A DNA stretch of 47,810 nt from an uncultured Pelagibacteraceae bacterium (GCA_902556905.1 CACDYK010000011.1:1-47810), one strand, 5' to 3'; shown: positions 7,535 to 15,185, counted from the stretch's first letter. The notes: generated by a model not told the origin, from the letters alone. Numbers and translations: made by a program.

Positions 7535-8992
7535 ATGAATCAGCCAAAAGTTAAATATTCGCTTTCTAATTGGGATCTAGTTACAGTTAATCCTAACTAC
7601 AAAACTTGGAATTGGAAAGATTTGTTTTGTTTTTGGGGTGTAAATATTCAAAGTGTTATTGCATTTTCTTTAATTACATCACTATACATCGTGTATGATT
7701 TAAATACACTTGTTGTATTTTTTGGAACTATTTTGGGTTCTTTTCTTGTTTATCTTTTTTCTAATTTTATAGGTAAGCCGTCCCAGAAATTTGGCCTACC
7801 ATTTGCAGTATTATTACGTTCTTCATTAGGTTTTAAAGGTGCAAAATATTTTGGTTTATTAAGAGGTCTTGTTGGAATTTTTATGTTTGGTATTCAAACA
7901 TACTTTTTATCTAAAGCTTTTGGATATTTGATTAGAATTTTGATTTTTTCGATTGATAGTTCTTTATTAAATAATGATATTTTTTTAGTTTTTTTACTTG
8001 GTATTGATATTATTGATTGGATTTCATTTACTATTGTTATCATTTTCCAAACTTTAATTTTTAGTGTGGGTATAAATTTTAATAAGAGATTAATTAATTA
8101 TTCTGCAATTACAGTTTATGGAGGAATGATAATATTTTTTTTCGGTGTATTATTAACTGATGTAAAACTTACATCACAAGCATTTTTAGAATTGTTAGAT
8201 TATAAAAATCTTTTTGATAACGAAAATATTTTTGCGTTATTGACAGTTGCTGGATCAATTTTTGCATATTTTTCAATTATAATTGTTAGTTTTGGTGATT
8301 TTTCTCGTTATGTTAAAAATGAAGATGAACTAAAAAAAGGTAATTTTAGTTTAATTGCTAATTTGATTATCTTTTCTTTTTTCTCTGTATTTATAGTTAT
8401 CGGTTCAGATGTATTTTTGAATTTAAGATTTCTTGATTTAAGCTCAATTTTGACTAATCCAACCGATATAATTGGTAAATTTGACAATACTTCTATTACA
8501 GTTATTGCTATTGTTTTTATTATTGTTGCATCTGCATCAACTAATTTGATAGCTAATTTTATTCCTTCCCAATATTCGCTTATTAATTTTATGCCCAGCT
8601 CTCTAAATTTAAAAAGTGCAAGCTATGTAATTTCAATTATTGGTTTTTTTGTTGGTATTTTTTGGCTAACAATATTAAGCCAAATTGGCATTTTATCATT
8701 TGTTGACACTTTAATTTCTTTCTTTGGCCCACTCTTTGGGGTAATGATTGCCGATTATTATTTGATTAGATCAGAATCTATTAGCAATAAAGATATTTAC
8801 TCAACAGAAGTGGGTAGTATTTATTATTTTTCTAACGGATGGCACATAAAAGGTTGTTACTCAATATTTATAGGTTTTATTTTTTCTGCTGCCACAATTT
8901 GGAATCCTAATTTAATGTTTTTACAATCCTTTGCCTGGATAATAGGTGCATTTATTTCTTTAATAACTTATTATCTTTTAGCTAAAAAATAA
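7535..8992 (+). CDS. NCS1-family (nucleobase/hydantoin-type) permease
   Basis: 485 aa with about 12 membrane helices. The NCS1 pattern is clear: an N-terminal NW..VTVNP region, then NFIGKPSQKFGLPFAVLLRS (77-96) and RGLVGIFMFGIQTY (110-123), the DFSRYVKNE segment after helix 6 (255-263), and the TNLIAN segment of helix 8 (336-341). From memory of the Mhp1 hydantoin transporter, Gln121 and Asn341-type residues are kept, but the stacking Trp117 is Met117 here and the helix 6 Trp is Phe. A non-standard ligand is therefore likely. The SDR starts 5 bases after the stop, so the two are co-transcribed. Substrate unknown; purine, pyrimidine, hydantoin or allantoin are family precedents. Confidence 0.85.
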   Translation: MNQPKVKYSLSNWDLVTVNPNYKTWNWKDLFCFWGVNIQSVIAFSLITSLYIVYDLNTLVVFFGTILGSFLVYLFSNFIGKPSQKFGLPFAVLLRSSLGFKGAKYFGLLRGLVGIFMFGIQTYFLSKAFGYLIRILIFSIDSSLLNNDIFLVFLLGIDIIDWISFTIVIIFQTLIFSVGINFNKRLINYSAITVYGGMIIFFFGVLLTDVKLTSQAFLELLDYKNLFDNENIFALLTVAGSIFAYFSIIIVSFGDFSRYVKNEDELKKGNFSLIANLIIFSFFSVFIVIGSDVFLNLRFLDLSSILTNPTDIIGKFDNTSITVIAIVFIIVASASTNLIANFIPSQYSLINFMPSSLNLKSASYVISIIGFFVGIFWLTILSQIGILSFVDTLISFFGPLFGVMIADYYLIRSESISNKDIYSTEVGSIYYFSNGWHIKGCYSIFIGFIFSAATIWNPNLMFLQSFAWIIGAFISLITYYLLAKK

Positions 8993-8997
8993 TTTTA

Positions 8998-9744
8998 ATG
9001 AATAAATTTGATTTTAATAACAGAACAGCTGTAATTACTGGTGGAGGACAAGGTTTTGGTCTAGATATTGCAAAAAGATTTTTAAACTCTGGAGCAAAAG
9101 TTATTATATGGGATATAGATGAAGAGCTACTTAAATCAGCTGCTAAAGAAGTTAATCATTCAAATCTAAGCTATAATGTTATTGATGTTTCAAATTACTC
9201 ACAAATAGAAAAAACTGTTTCAGAAATAACAACGCATAATAAAATTGATATTTTAATAAATAATGCTGGAATTACAGGGCCCACAGCACCATTATGGGAG
9301 TATGATGTAGAGATGTGGAATAAAATTGTACAAATTAATTTAGTTGGCACTTTTAACTGTTGCAGAGCAATAGTTCCTAACATGATTGAAAATAATTATG
9401 GTCGAATAGTAAATGTAGCTTCTGTTGCAGGTAAAGATGGAAATGCTAACGCAAGTGCTTACAGTTCTGGTAAAGCAGGTGCTATAGGACTTACAAAGTC
9501 ACTTGGTAAAGAATTAGCTGACAAAAATATAGCTGTAAATGCTGTAACACCAGCAGGTGCAAAAACTAGAATTTTAGATCAAATGAGCAAAGAACATGTT
9601 CAGAGAATGCTCTCAAAAGTTCCAAGAGGAAGATTTTTAGAGATACACGAATTTACATCTCTAATTTGCTGGCTTTCGTCAGAAGAGAACACTTTTTCAA
9701 CAGCGGCTGTTTTTGATATAAGTGGTGGTAGATCAACTTATTAA
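8998..9744 (+). CDS. SDR-family NAD(P)-dependent oxidoreductase
   Basis: Second classical short-chain dehydrogenase of the window, 248 aa. Cofactor motif TGGGQGFG at about 15-22, NNAG at about 88-91, catalytic Ser142, Tyr155 and Lys159. The C-terminal FDISGGRSTY ending resembles sugar-acid and hydroxyacid SDRs such as fuconate-type dehydrogenases, but this is not decisive. It follows the NCS1 permease by 5 bases and precedes the DUF3047 gene by 6, forming a three-gene unit in which a transported compound may be oxidised. It is not a recent duplicate of the SDR at 25-801: outside the motifs the two differ widely. Confidence 0.9.
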   Translation: MNKFDFNNRTAVITGGGQGFGLDIAKRFLNSGAKVIIWDIDEELLKSAAKEVNHSNLSYNVIDVSNYSQIEKTVSEITTHNKIDILINNAGITGPTAPLWEYDVEMWNKIVQINLVGTFNCCRAIVPNMIENNYGRIVNVASVAGKDGNANASAYSSGKAGAIGLTKSLGKELADKNIAVNAVTPAGAKTRILDQMSKEHVQRMLSKVPRGRFLEIHEFTSLICWLSSEENTFSTAAVFDISGGRSTY

Positions 9745-9750
9745 CTGAAT

Positions 9751-10401
9751 ATGAAAGTTGTAGCCAAGTTATTAATTATAATCTTAATTATATCAGGCTC
9801 AAGTTTTGCCGATAAGGTAAATATTTTTGAATTTACTGAAATAGAACTTTCAGAATTAGATGTTAGGAAAGTGAGAGGGGCAGACAACAAAACTGAATAT
9901 TCGGTTGGTTCTAATGAAAATGGGAATTATCTGAAAGCTGTCGCTGATAATGCTGCATCAGGATTAGGTAAAAAAGTAGTAATTGATTTAAACAAAACAC
10001 CAATAATCAACATCACTTGGAAAGTGGAAAAAGATTTAGCTGGCATTAAAGAAAATACTAAAAAAGGACATGATTTTGCAGCAAGAGTTTTTGCAATAAA
10101 AAAAACTGGAGCTACACCTTTATCAAATAGAGCAATTAACTATGTATTTTCTAGTAACAATAAAGTTGGAGAAAATTCTCCAAGTCCTTACACAAAAAAA
10201 TCAATTGACAACGTTTTAGCTACAACTCAAGAAAATTTAAATGAATGGGTTACGGTAAAAGCCAATGTTAAAGAGGATTTTAAAAGATTTCATAATTTGG
10301 ATGTAGATCAACTAGATGGTTTAGCAATCATGTCAGATACAGATAACTCAAAGATGAAAGCAATAACTTATTATCAAAATATTTATTTTTCAGCAGATTA
10401 A
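9751..10401 (+). CDS. DUF3047-family secreted protein
   Basis: 216 aa with a signal peptide (hydrophobic residues 6-18, SSFA at about 17-20). The mature part matches what I recall of DUF3047: an early segment with a conserved YLKA.AD.AASGL, the central W.V (TWKVEKDL) followed by D(F)AARVFAI, and the C-terminal GLAIMSDTDNS with a final strand around YYQNIYF. The family is thought to form a jelly-roll-like beta sandwich, but no activity is established. Periplasmic or outer-surface location is inferred from the signal. It is the last gene of the NCS1-SDR unit. Its stop touches the stop of a small gene on the opposite strand. Confidence 0.75.
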   Translation: MKVVAKLLIIILIISGSSFADKVNIFEFTEIELSELDVRKVRGADNKTEYSVGSNENGNYLKAVADNAASGLGKKVVIDLNKTPIINITWKVEKDLAGIKENTKKGHDFAARVFAIKKTGATPLSNRAINYVFSSNNKVGENSPSPYTKKSIDNVLATTQENLNEWVTVKANVKEDFKRFHNLDVDQLDGLAIMSDTDNSKMKAITYYQNIYFSAD

Positions 10402-10542
10402 TTAAAATTTTAACCATTTCTTCAGCCCCATACTGAAAAAAGACAAAATAATTGCAACCACAACATCTGCAATAGGAGAAGCGTTTGGAAAACCAAAGTT
10501 CCATAAGACAACTCCAATTAACCAAATGATATATATTTTCAT
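10402..10542 (-). CDS. Small membrane protein, 46 aa, unrecognised
   Basis: An ATG at 10542 opens a 46-residue frame ending at the TAA adjacent to the DUF3047 stop. It holds two hydrophobic stretches (about residues 3-16 and 24-38) separated by FGFPNASPIAD and ends in a basic GLKKWLKF tail, so a one- or two-helix inner-membrane peptide with positive C-terminus inside is plausible. It fills the spacer exactly, and the amino acid composition is protein-like, not low-complexity. I do not recognise the family. No strong SD precedes it. A longer antisense frame in the same place (10328-10525) is less convincing because it runs through the DUF3047 gene. Confidence 0.6.
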   Translation of the reverse strand: MKIYIIWLIGVVLWNFGFPNASPIADVVVAIILSFFSMGLKKWLKF

Positions 10543-10561
10543 TTGTTAATTATATCTTAGT

Positions 10562-10593
10562 TTGTATTAAAATATTATTTTTTTTGATACAAT
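10562..10593 (+). promoter_or_regulatory. Candidate promoter of ybgC, -10 close to the start codon
   Basis: TACAAT at 10588-10593 ends 6 bases before the ATG at 10600; TTGTAT at 10562-10567 is a possible -35 but with a long 20-base spacer. No SD precedes the ATG. A leaderless transcript is possible. Confidence 0.3.
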
Positions 10594-10599
10594 ATTTTC

Positions 10600-11022
10600 A
10601 TGCATGAAAATTTTTTTCACAATGTAAAAGTTTATTATGAAGATACAGATGCTGGAGGTGTTGTCTATTATGCCAATTACCTAAAATATTTGGAAAGAGC
10701 CAGAACAGAAGCTTTATCAACTATTGGATTAAGCAATCTCCAAATAAAAGATAAATTTGGTGCACAGATCATTGTTAAATCATGTAATATAGAATATAAA
10801 AAATCTGCAAAGTTAGAAGACGAATTAAAAATTAGATCTTTTGTAAAATCAGTTACGAAAACTTCCTTTTATATGAACCAAATTATAACTAATAATGAAA
10901 TCACATTTGTTGAAGCTCAAGTTCATTTAGTTTTTGTTAATGAAAATGGAAAACCAGTCAAAGTTCCAGAAATAATTTTTAATAATTTTAAGCCTTATTT
11001 TTGTGACAGTATTAAACTGTAG
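10600..11022 (+). CDS. ybgC: YbgC/FadM-family acyl-CoA thioesterase
   Basis: 140 aa single hot-dog domain. The signature YYEDTDAGGVVYYANYLKYLERARTE (12-37, including the catalytic Asp17 of TDAGG) is diagnostic of the 4-hydroxybenzoyl-CoA thioesterase/YbgC group. It hydrolyses short acyl-CoA or acyl-ACP thioesters in the cytoplasm. In most proteobacteria the gene heads the tol-pal cluster; here no tol or pal gene is adjacent, so it is a detached copy and its link to the cell envelope cannot be assumed. Its last 11 bases overlap the end of the convergent uracil-DNA glycosylase gene. It probably has its own promoter. Confidence 0.9.
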   Translation: MHENFFHNVKVYYEDTDAGGVVYYANYLKYLERARTEALSTIGLSNLQIKDKFGAQIIVKSCNIEYKKSAKLEDELKIRSFVKSVTKTSFYMNQIITNNEITFVEAQVHLVFVNENGKPVKVPEIIFNNFKPYFCDSIKL

Positions 11023-11692
11023 ATAATTTTTTTGCTTTCCTAAATAAATCAATCATCATTTTTTGAGATAATAAATTTGTGTTCACGTTTCGAGGACTAG
11101 GGTGATAGGATGGCATTAATATTACATTACCTGGTAAATTATAAGTTTTACCATGTTTAAAATGAAATTTTTTATCTAGATTATATTTTTTTTTGTAAAA
11201 TTTTAGACAATTGTCAAAAGCAACTTTTCCTAGTGTAATGATAATTTTTAATTTCATTAAATTAGAAATTTCGAGATCAAAATATTTCGAGCAATTGTTT
11301 AACTCTTTATTAAGAGGTTTATCACTTGGTGGAACACATTTTACAATATTAGTAATATATGTAGACTTAAGTTTTAGACCATCATTTAAATTTATAGAAG
11401 TTGATTGATTAGAAATTTTTGCTTTATGTAAACATTTAAATAGAAACTCACCAGATTTATCTCCTGTAAAAGCTCTGCCAGTTCTAGTACCTCCATGAGC
11501 AGCTGGAGCAAGTCCTAATATTAAAAGTTTAGCTCTTGTGTCTCCAAATCCCGTTACTGGCTTACCCCAATAAACTTCATTGATATTTTGTTTTCTTTTT
11601 TTAGTAGTAACTTTTTTTATAAACTTTACCAATCTTGGACATTTTCTACATTTAATAATTGTTTTATTGAGATTTTTAAATTTAATACACAT
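11012..11692 (-). CDS. Uracil-DNA glycosylase, family 5 (UDGb)
   Basis: 226 aa. Family-5 motif 1 GLAPAAHGGTRTGRAFTGD occurs at residues 60-78, and motif 3 MPSYHPSPRNVNT near the C-terminus. Four cysteines, Cys15, Cys18, Cys119 and Cys134, are placed as in the 4Fe-4S cluster of family 4/5 enzymes. It removes uracil (and in known members hypoxanthine and other deaminated bases) from DNA. The lack of an acidic residue after AP in motif 1 is characteristic of family 5. Translation start at 11692 is only 2 bases from the divergent phosphatase start, and the 3' end overlaps ybgC. A family-5 enzyme may compensate for cytosine deamination in an AT-rich genome (inference). Confidence 0.9.
   Translation of the reverse strand: MCIKFKNLNKTIIKCRKCPRLVKFIKKVTTKKRKQNINEVYWGKPVTGFGDTRAKLLILGLAPAAHGGTRTGRAFTGDKSGEFLFKCLHKAKISNQSTSINLNDGLKLKSTYITNIVKCVPPSDKPLNKELNNCSKYFDLEISNLMKLKIIITLGKVAFDNCLKFYKKKYNLDKKFHFKHGKTYNLPGNVILMPSYHPSPRNVNTNLLSQKMMIDLFRKAKKLSTV
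11659..11688 (+). promoter_or_regulatory. Candidate promoter of the histidine phosphatase gene
   Basis: TTGTTT (11659-11664) and TAATAC (11683-11688) are 18 bases apart and lie inside the divergent glycosylase gene. The -10-like box ends 6 bases before the ATG at 11695; no SD is present. Confidence 0.35.
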
Positions 11693-11694
11693 TA

Positions 11695-12252
11695 ATGAAA
11701 TTTGTAAAATTATTATTATTAATATTTATAACTATTAATTCACCAATTAAAGCAGATTCAAATCAAAATTTGATAAATGAACTAAAACAAGGAGGTAAAT
11801 TAATTTTCATAAGACATGCTTATGCCCCTGGTGGAGGTGATCCTGATAATTTTGATATTAATGACTGTAACACTCAACGTAATTTGAGCAATTCTGGTAG
11901 AGAACAAGCAAATAAAATTGGTTTTTTTTTTAAGGTTAACAATATTTTGATTGATAAAATATATTCTAGTGAATGGTGTAGATGTAAAGAAACAGCATTA
12001 ATTGCATTTAATGATTTTGAAAATAAAAGTTTTTTAAATTCTTTTTTTAGTTCAAAATTTTCTCAAAATAAAGATCCACAGATTAAGAAATTAAAAAAAT
12101 TTATTAAAAACTGGGATGGTAAAAAAAATTTAGTATTCGTTACTCATTATGTCGTTATTTCTGAAATCTTAAATTATGGATCTTCATCAGGTGATATTGT
12201 TATCACAGACAAAGATTTAAAAGTTATTGATACTTTTGAAATAGAATATTAA
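11695..12252 (+). CDS. Secreted histidine phosphatase-superfamily protein
   Basis: 185 aa. Signal peptide at residues 1-20 (hydrophobic 4-15, ending PIKA). The branch-1/2 phosphatase motif RHA with the phospho-accepting His41 is followed by APGGGDP; Arg and Glu residues follow in NLSNSGREQA and YSSEWCRCKETA; the second catalytic His151 is in FVTHYVVI. It is therefore likely an active periplasmic phosphatase, with unknown substrate. The variant APGGGDP after RHA, with three Cys (58, 95, 97), is typical of a marine subgroup I have seen annotated only as histidine phosphatase. It starts head-to-head with the glycosylase gene, 2 bases apart. Confidence 0.85.
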   Translation: MKFVKLLLLIFITINSPIKADSNQNLINELKQGGKLIFIRHAYAPGGGDPDNFDINDCNTQRNLSNSGREQANKIGFFFKVNNILIDKIYSSEWCRCKETALIAFNDFENKSFLNSFFSSKFSQNKDPQIKKLKKFIKNWDGKKNLVFVTHYVVISEILNYGSSSGDIVITDKDLKVIDTFEIEY

Positions 12253-12263
12253 GATAAACTATT

Positions 12264-12389
12264 ATGTCTTCAAAAAAAGCAATGAAGCAAGCTCAAAAGC
12301 AATCTTACGCTAAACACAGAAGTAATATTTTTAACAATAAATTTAGTTTTAAAAAAAAAGAATTACCAAAGACTAAAAAAAATAAATAG
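12264..12389 (+). CDS. Small basic protein, 41 aa, unrecognised
   Basis: ATG at 12264 to TAG at 12387-12389, 11 bases after the phosphatase stop. The 41 residues contain 14 Lys plus one Arg and one His against a single Glu, giving a very basic peptide with Gln/Asn/Ser and few hydrophobics. The composition suggests an RNA- or ribosome-associated peptide, or DNA-binding, but no family is recognised. Only a weak SD-like AAGATAA precedes it. The Lys content is partly expected from the AT bias, so the frame could be spurious; the sharp fit into the spacer favours a real gene. Confidence 0.45.
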   Translation: MSSKKAMKQAQKQSYAKHRSNIFNNKFSFKKKELPKTKKNK

Positions 12390-12394
12390 TGTAC

Positions 12395-12568
12395 CTATTG
12401 TTTTTGTTTTTTATCTATATAAAAAAGAGCAATTAAAAAAATAATTGTCCATATAAATACTGACATAGTTTTTAAGAAAGTTGTTTCTGCTCCCCAAACA
12501 TCAAAAAAAAGTGCTCCAATTATAATTCCAACGATATAAATAATTGTTAATAAAGTTAATTTGTTCAT
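12395..12568 (-). CDS. Small membrane protein, 57 aa, unrecognised
   Basis: ATG at 12568 to TAG at 12395-12397. Two hydrophobic helices, about residues 4-22 and 36-51, are joined by a loop FDVWGAETTFLKT and followed by a basic tail IDKKQKQ, so both ends should face the cytoplasm. The WGAE loop looks structured rather than random. It is 9 bases downstream of the DUF1289 gene stop on the same strand, so the two are probably co-transcribed. It ends 5 bases from the stop of the basic 41 aa gene. No known family was recognised. Confidence 0.6.
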   Translation of the reverse strand: MNKLTLLTIIYIVGIIIGALFFDVWGAETTFLKTMSVFIWTIIFLIALFYIDKKQKQ

Positions 12569-12577
12569 TATAATAAT

Positions 12578-12829
12578 CTAATCTTTTATAAGATTTTTTT
12601 TAAAAAGAGACATACCATTATTAATTTTATACTCATAAGACTCGTTAAAGCTTTTTAATTGCCATCCACTAAGTCTTTTTTTAATTTCTACTAAATTATT
12701 TGTTTTCCATTCGTCAGTAGTATCTTCAAGTTTCCACGTTCTTTTTTCTTCATTATTTCGTCCACAACCATAACAATATCCTGTTGATGGATCAGTTTTA
12801 CAGATACTAATACATGGTGAAATTATCAT
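12578..12829 (-). CDS. DUF1289 family protein
   Basis: 83 aa from the chosen start. The core SPCISICKTDPSTGYCYGCG has the four cysteines of DUF1289 (C..xC.....G.C.GCGR), followed by a Trp and the helical segment ending in LSGWQLK. The cysteines probably bind a metal; function is not established for the family. The same frame is open back to an ATG at 12889, adding 20 hydrophobic residues, but family members normally begin just before SPC, and the upstream ATG overlaps the -35 box of the divergent tRNA promoter. I therefore prefer the Met at 12829. Co-transcribed with the 57 aa membrane protein gene. Confidence 0.75.
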   Translation of the reverse strand: MIISPCISICKTDPSTGYCYGCGRNNEEKRTWKLEDTTDEWKTNNLVEIKKRLSGWQLKSFNESYEYKINNGMSLFKKNLIKD

Positions 12830-12888
12830 AATATTTAAAATTAATATAAATTTCGATAGATAAATAGTTATTTTTTCATCAATTGTCA

Positions 12889-12917
12889 TTGGACAAATAG
12901 TTTCAATAATATATAAA
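12889..12917 (+). promoter_or_regulatory. Strong sigma-70 type promoter for tRNA-Leu and tig
   Basis: TTGGAC at 12889-12894 and TATAAA at 12912-12917 with an optimal 17-base spacer. A start near 12924 lies about 8 bases before the mature tRNA 5' end. This is the best promoter match in the window. Confidence 0.7.
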
Positions 12918-12931
12918 ACCTCATAATTTGT

Positions 12932-13016
12932 GGGGCGATGGCGGAATTGGTAGACGCGTTGGTCTTAGGAACCAATATTTTCGGATGTGAAGGTTCGAGT
13001 CCTTTTCGCCCTACCA
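12932..13016 (+). tRNA. tRNA-Leu (UAG)
   Basis: 85 nt with encoded CCA. Acceptor GGGGCGA pairs with TCGCCCT (one G-U). The D-arm GCGGAATTGGTAGACGC is typical of tRNA-Leu, the anticodon loop CTTAGGA gives UAG, and a long class II variable arm precedes the T-loop TTCGAGT. The trigger factor gene starts 11 bases later, so both are likely on one primary transcript. Confidence 0.95.
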
Positions 13017-13027
13017 CTTAAAAGATT

Positions 13028-14449
13028 ATGAAAGTAACAATAGAAAACATAAAAGGTCTTAATAAAGACATTAAAGTTTTTATAGATAAAGACACCATGA
13101 ATTCTCATATGGATGAAAAGTATGAAGAGATCAAAGGTACTGTTAATTTAAAAGGATTTCGTCCAGGAAAAGTACCAAAAGAAGTTTTGAAAAGACAATT
13201 TGGAAAAGCAGTTTTTGGTGAAGTTTTAGATAAAGTTTTAAAAGACACATCAACTAAAGCTTTAGAGGAAAATAAGATTAAACCTGCGGGCCAACCGAAA
13301 CTTGATCTAAAGATTTATGGTGAAGATAAAGAATTAGAGTATGTAATGTCTGTTACAGAACTTCCTAAAGTTGAAACTAAATCTATAGAAAATATTAAAT
13401 ATGATCAATATTTAGTAAAAATTGATGCTAGCGAAACTGACAAAAGAATTAAAGAAATTGCAAAAAATCAGCCAAGTTTTAAAGATGCATCACCTGAAAC
13501 CAAAGCTAAAGAAGGCGATCTAGTAGCATTAGATTATCAAGCAACAGTTGACGGTAAAGAGTTTAAAGGTAGTGAAGGTAAAAATACTCAATTAACACTC
13601 GGTAAAGATTTATTTTTAAAAGGTTTTGATAAACAGTTAATTGGTGTCAAAAAAGATGAAGAAAAAACAGTTGAAGCCATATTGCCAGAAAATTATCCTG
13701 AAAAAGAGTTAGTAAACAAAAAAGCTAAATTTGTTTGTAAAATTTTAAATGTAAAAAATCCTGAAGAAGTAAAAATTGATGATAACTTTGCAAAAAATTT
13801 AGGTGCTAAAGATTTAAATGATCTTAAGACGCTAATATCAAAACAAATAAATGACGAATATAAAAATTCATTAGATCAGTTATCTAAAAATCAAATTCTT
13901 AAAGAGATAGAGAAGATTAAAGTAAATGAAATTCCAGAAAATTTAATTGAAGAAGAAGTTAAAATTCTTTCACAAGGTATGGAAGAACAGGAAGCTAAAA
14001 AAAATAACGCTAAGTTTACTGAGACAGCAAAAATTAGAATTAAAACTGGATTAATACTAAACGAGTTTGGTGAACAAAATAAAATACAAGTAACTGAACA
14101 AGAAATTCAAGCAGAAGTTCAAAAACAATTAAGAATGATGCCAGGACAAGAAAAAATGGTAATGGATTTTTATCAAAAAAATCCTTCCGCAGTAGCAAGC
14201 TTAAGAGGAACTGTTTATGAAGAGAAAATTTTAAATCTAATTAAAGAAAAAGCTAAACCAAATAAAAAAGAAATTACTAAAGCTGAAGCAGAAAAGATTT
14301 TAAAAGAAGCAAATAATCACGATCATGATAAAGGTGATAACAAAAAAGAAACAAAGAAAAAAACTGAACCTAAACCTAAAGAGAAAAAAAAACCCTCATC
14401 AAAAGCTTCTAAATCTAAGCCTGTAACAAAAAAAGTTAGCAAAAAGTAA
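13028..14449 (+). CDS. tig: Trigger factor, ribosome-bound chaperone with lysine-rich tail
   Basis: 473 aa. The N-terminal ribosome-binding domain has the signature [17 protein letters not shown] (about 44-60). The FKBP-like prolyl isomerase domain spans about 160-240 ([17 protein letters not shown] to the KAKFVCKIL strand), and the C-terminal chaperone helices follow to about 428. The last 45 residues (about 429-473) are an unusual His/Asp stretch followed by a tail made mainly of Lys, Pro, Ser, Thr and Glu. Usual trigger factors are about 430-450 aa and lack such a tail. The start lies 11 bases after tRNA-Leu with no SD. It heads tig-clpP-clpX-lon, linking folding of new chains to proteolysis. 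Confidence 0.95.
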   Translation: MKVTIENIKGLNKDIKVFIDKDTMNSHMDEKYEEIKGTVNLKGFRPGKVPKEVLKRQFGKAVFGEVLDKVLKDTSTKALEENKIKPAGQPKLDLKIYGEDKELEYVMSVTELPKVETKSIENIKYDQYLVKIDASETDKRIKEIAKNQPSFKDASPETKAKEGDLVALDYQATVDGKEFKGSEGKNTQLTLGKDLFLKGFDKQLIGVKKDEEKTVEAILPENYPEKELVNKKAKFVCKILNVKNPEEVKIDDNFAKNLGAKDLNDLKTLISKQINDEYKNSLDQLSKNQILKEIEKIKVNEIPENLIEEEVKILSQGMEEQEAKKNNAKFTETAKIRIKTGLILNEFGEQNKIQVTEQEIQAEVQKQLRMMPGQEKMVMDFYQKNPSAVASLRGTVYEEKILNLIKEKAKPNKKEITKAEAEKILKEANNHDHDKGDNKKETKKKTEPKPKEKKKPSSKASKSKPVTKKVSKK

Positions 14450-14481
14450 TCTCAAGTTGTATAAGTAATACGAATCAACTT

Positions 14482-15093
14482 ATGACAACAAAATTATCTG
14501 AACATATGAATACTTTAGTTCCAATGGTTGTTGAACAATCTAATAAAGGTGAGAGAGCCTATGATATTTATTCAAGACTTTTAAAGGAGAGAATAATTTT
14601 TTTAACTGGTCAGATAAATGATAATGTTGCCTCATTAATCACAGCTCAATTATTATTTCTTGAAGCAGAGGATCCTAAAAAAGAAATTTATTTATACATA
14701 AACAGTCCAGGTGGACTTGTTACTGCTGGTCTAGGTATTTATGACACTATGCAATACGTAAAGCCGGATATTTCAACTTTATGTATTGGCCAAGCAGCTT
14801 CAATGGGTTCATTTTTACTTGCAGCTGGTACAAAAGGAAAAAGATTTTCTCTTCCAAATTCAAGAGTTATGGTTCATCAGCCTTCAGCAGGGTTTCAGGG
14901 TCAAGTAACAGATATAGAAATCCATGCTAATGAAGTCTCTTCATTAAAAAAAAGATTAAACGAAATTTATTCTAAACATACAGGTAAATCTGTGGATGAG
15001 GTTAAGTCTGCTTTAGAGAGAGATAACTTTATGACAGCAGAAGTTGCTAAAGACTTTGGTTTGATAGACGAAGTAGTAGAAAAAAGATCTTAA
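14482..15093 (+). CDS. clpP: ATP-dependent Clp protease proteolytic subunit
   Basis: 203 aa, the standard length. Catalytic triad Ser107 (QAASMGS), His132 (VMVHQPS) and Asp181 (ERDNFMTA) is intact. The N-terminal segment [19 protein letters not shown] includes the short propeptide/axial loop region. ClpP forms the tetradecameric barrel that degrades substrates unfolded by ClpX, encoded next. The 32-base gap from tig holds no clear terminator, so tig and clpP are probably in one operon. Confidence 0.96.
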   Translation: MTTKLSEHMNTLVPMVVEQSNKGERAYDIYSRLLKERIIFLTGQINDNVASLITAQLLFLEAEDPKKEIYLYINSPGGLVTAGLGIYDTMQYVKPDISTLCIGQAASMGSFLLAAGTKGKRFSLPNSRVMVHQPSAGFQGQVTDIEIHANEVSSLKKRLNEIYSKHTGKSVDEVKSALERDNFMTAEVAKDFGLIDEVVEKRS

Positions 15094-15145
15094 ACCCCTA
15101 TATATTGAATGCGATGCAATCCAAACTTGATTAGTATGAGTCTAA

Positions 15146-15151
15146 TATAAT
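15146..15151 (+). promoter_or_regulatory. Candidate -10 box upstream of clpX
   Basis: A perfect TATAAT lies 34 bases before the clpX ATG in the 92-base clpP-clpX spacer. No convincing -35 sits 16-18 bases upstream; TTGATT at 15127-15132 is too close. The spacer is longer than elsewhere in the cluster, which supports an internal promoter. Confidence 0.4.
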
Positions 15152-15185
15152 AAGGTAACATAATTGATTCGTTAAAAAAAATATT

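Noticed and set aside
10328..10525. A 65-residue minus-strand frame with several cysteines
   Set aside because: It overlaps the end of the DUF3047 gene and lies in a different frame from the better 46 aa membrane protein gene starting at 10542.
12830..12889. Longer start for the DUF1289 protein
   Set aside because: It adds 20 hydrophobic residues not typical of the family and overlaps the -35 box of the tRNA-Leu promoter.
15108..15124. Imperfect symmetry ATTG...CAAT around TGCGATGCA before clpX
   Set aside because: Only short stems form and there is no supporting context; likely chance.
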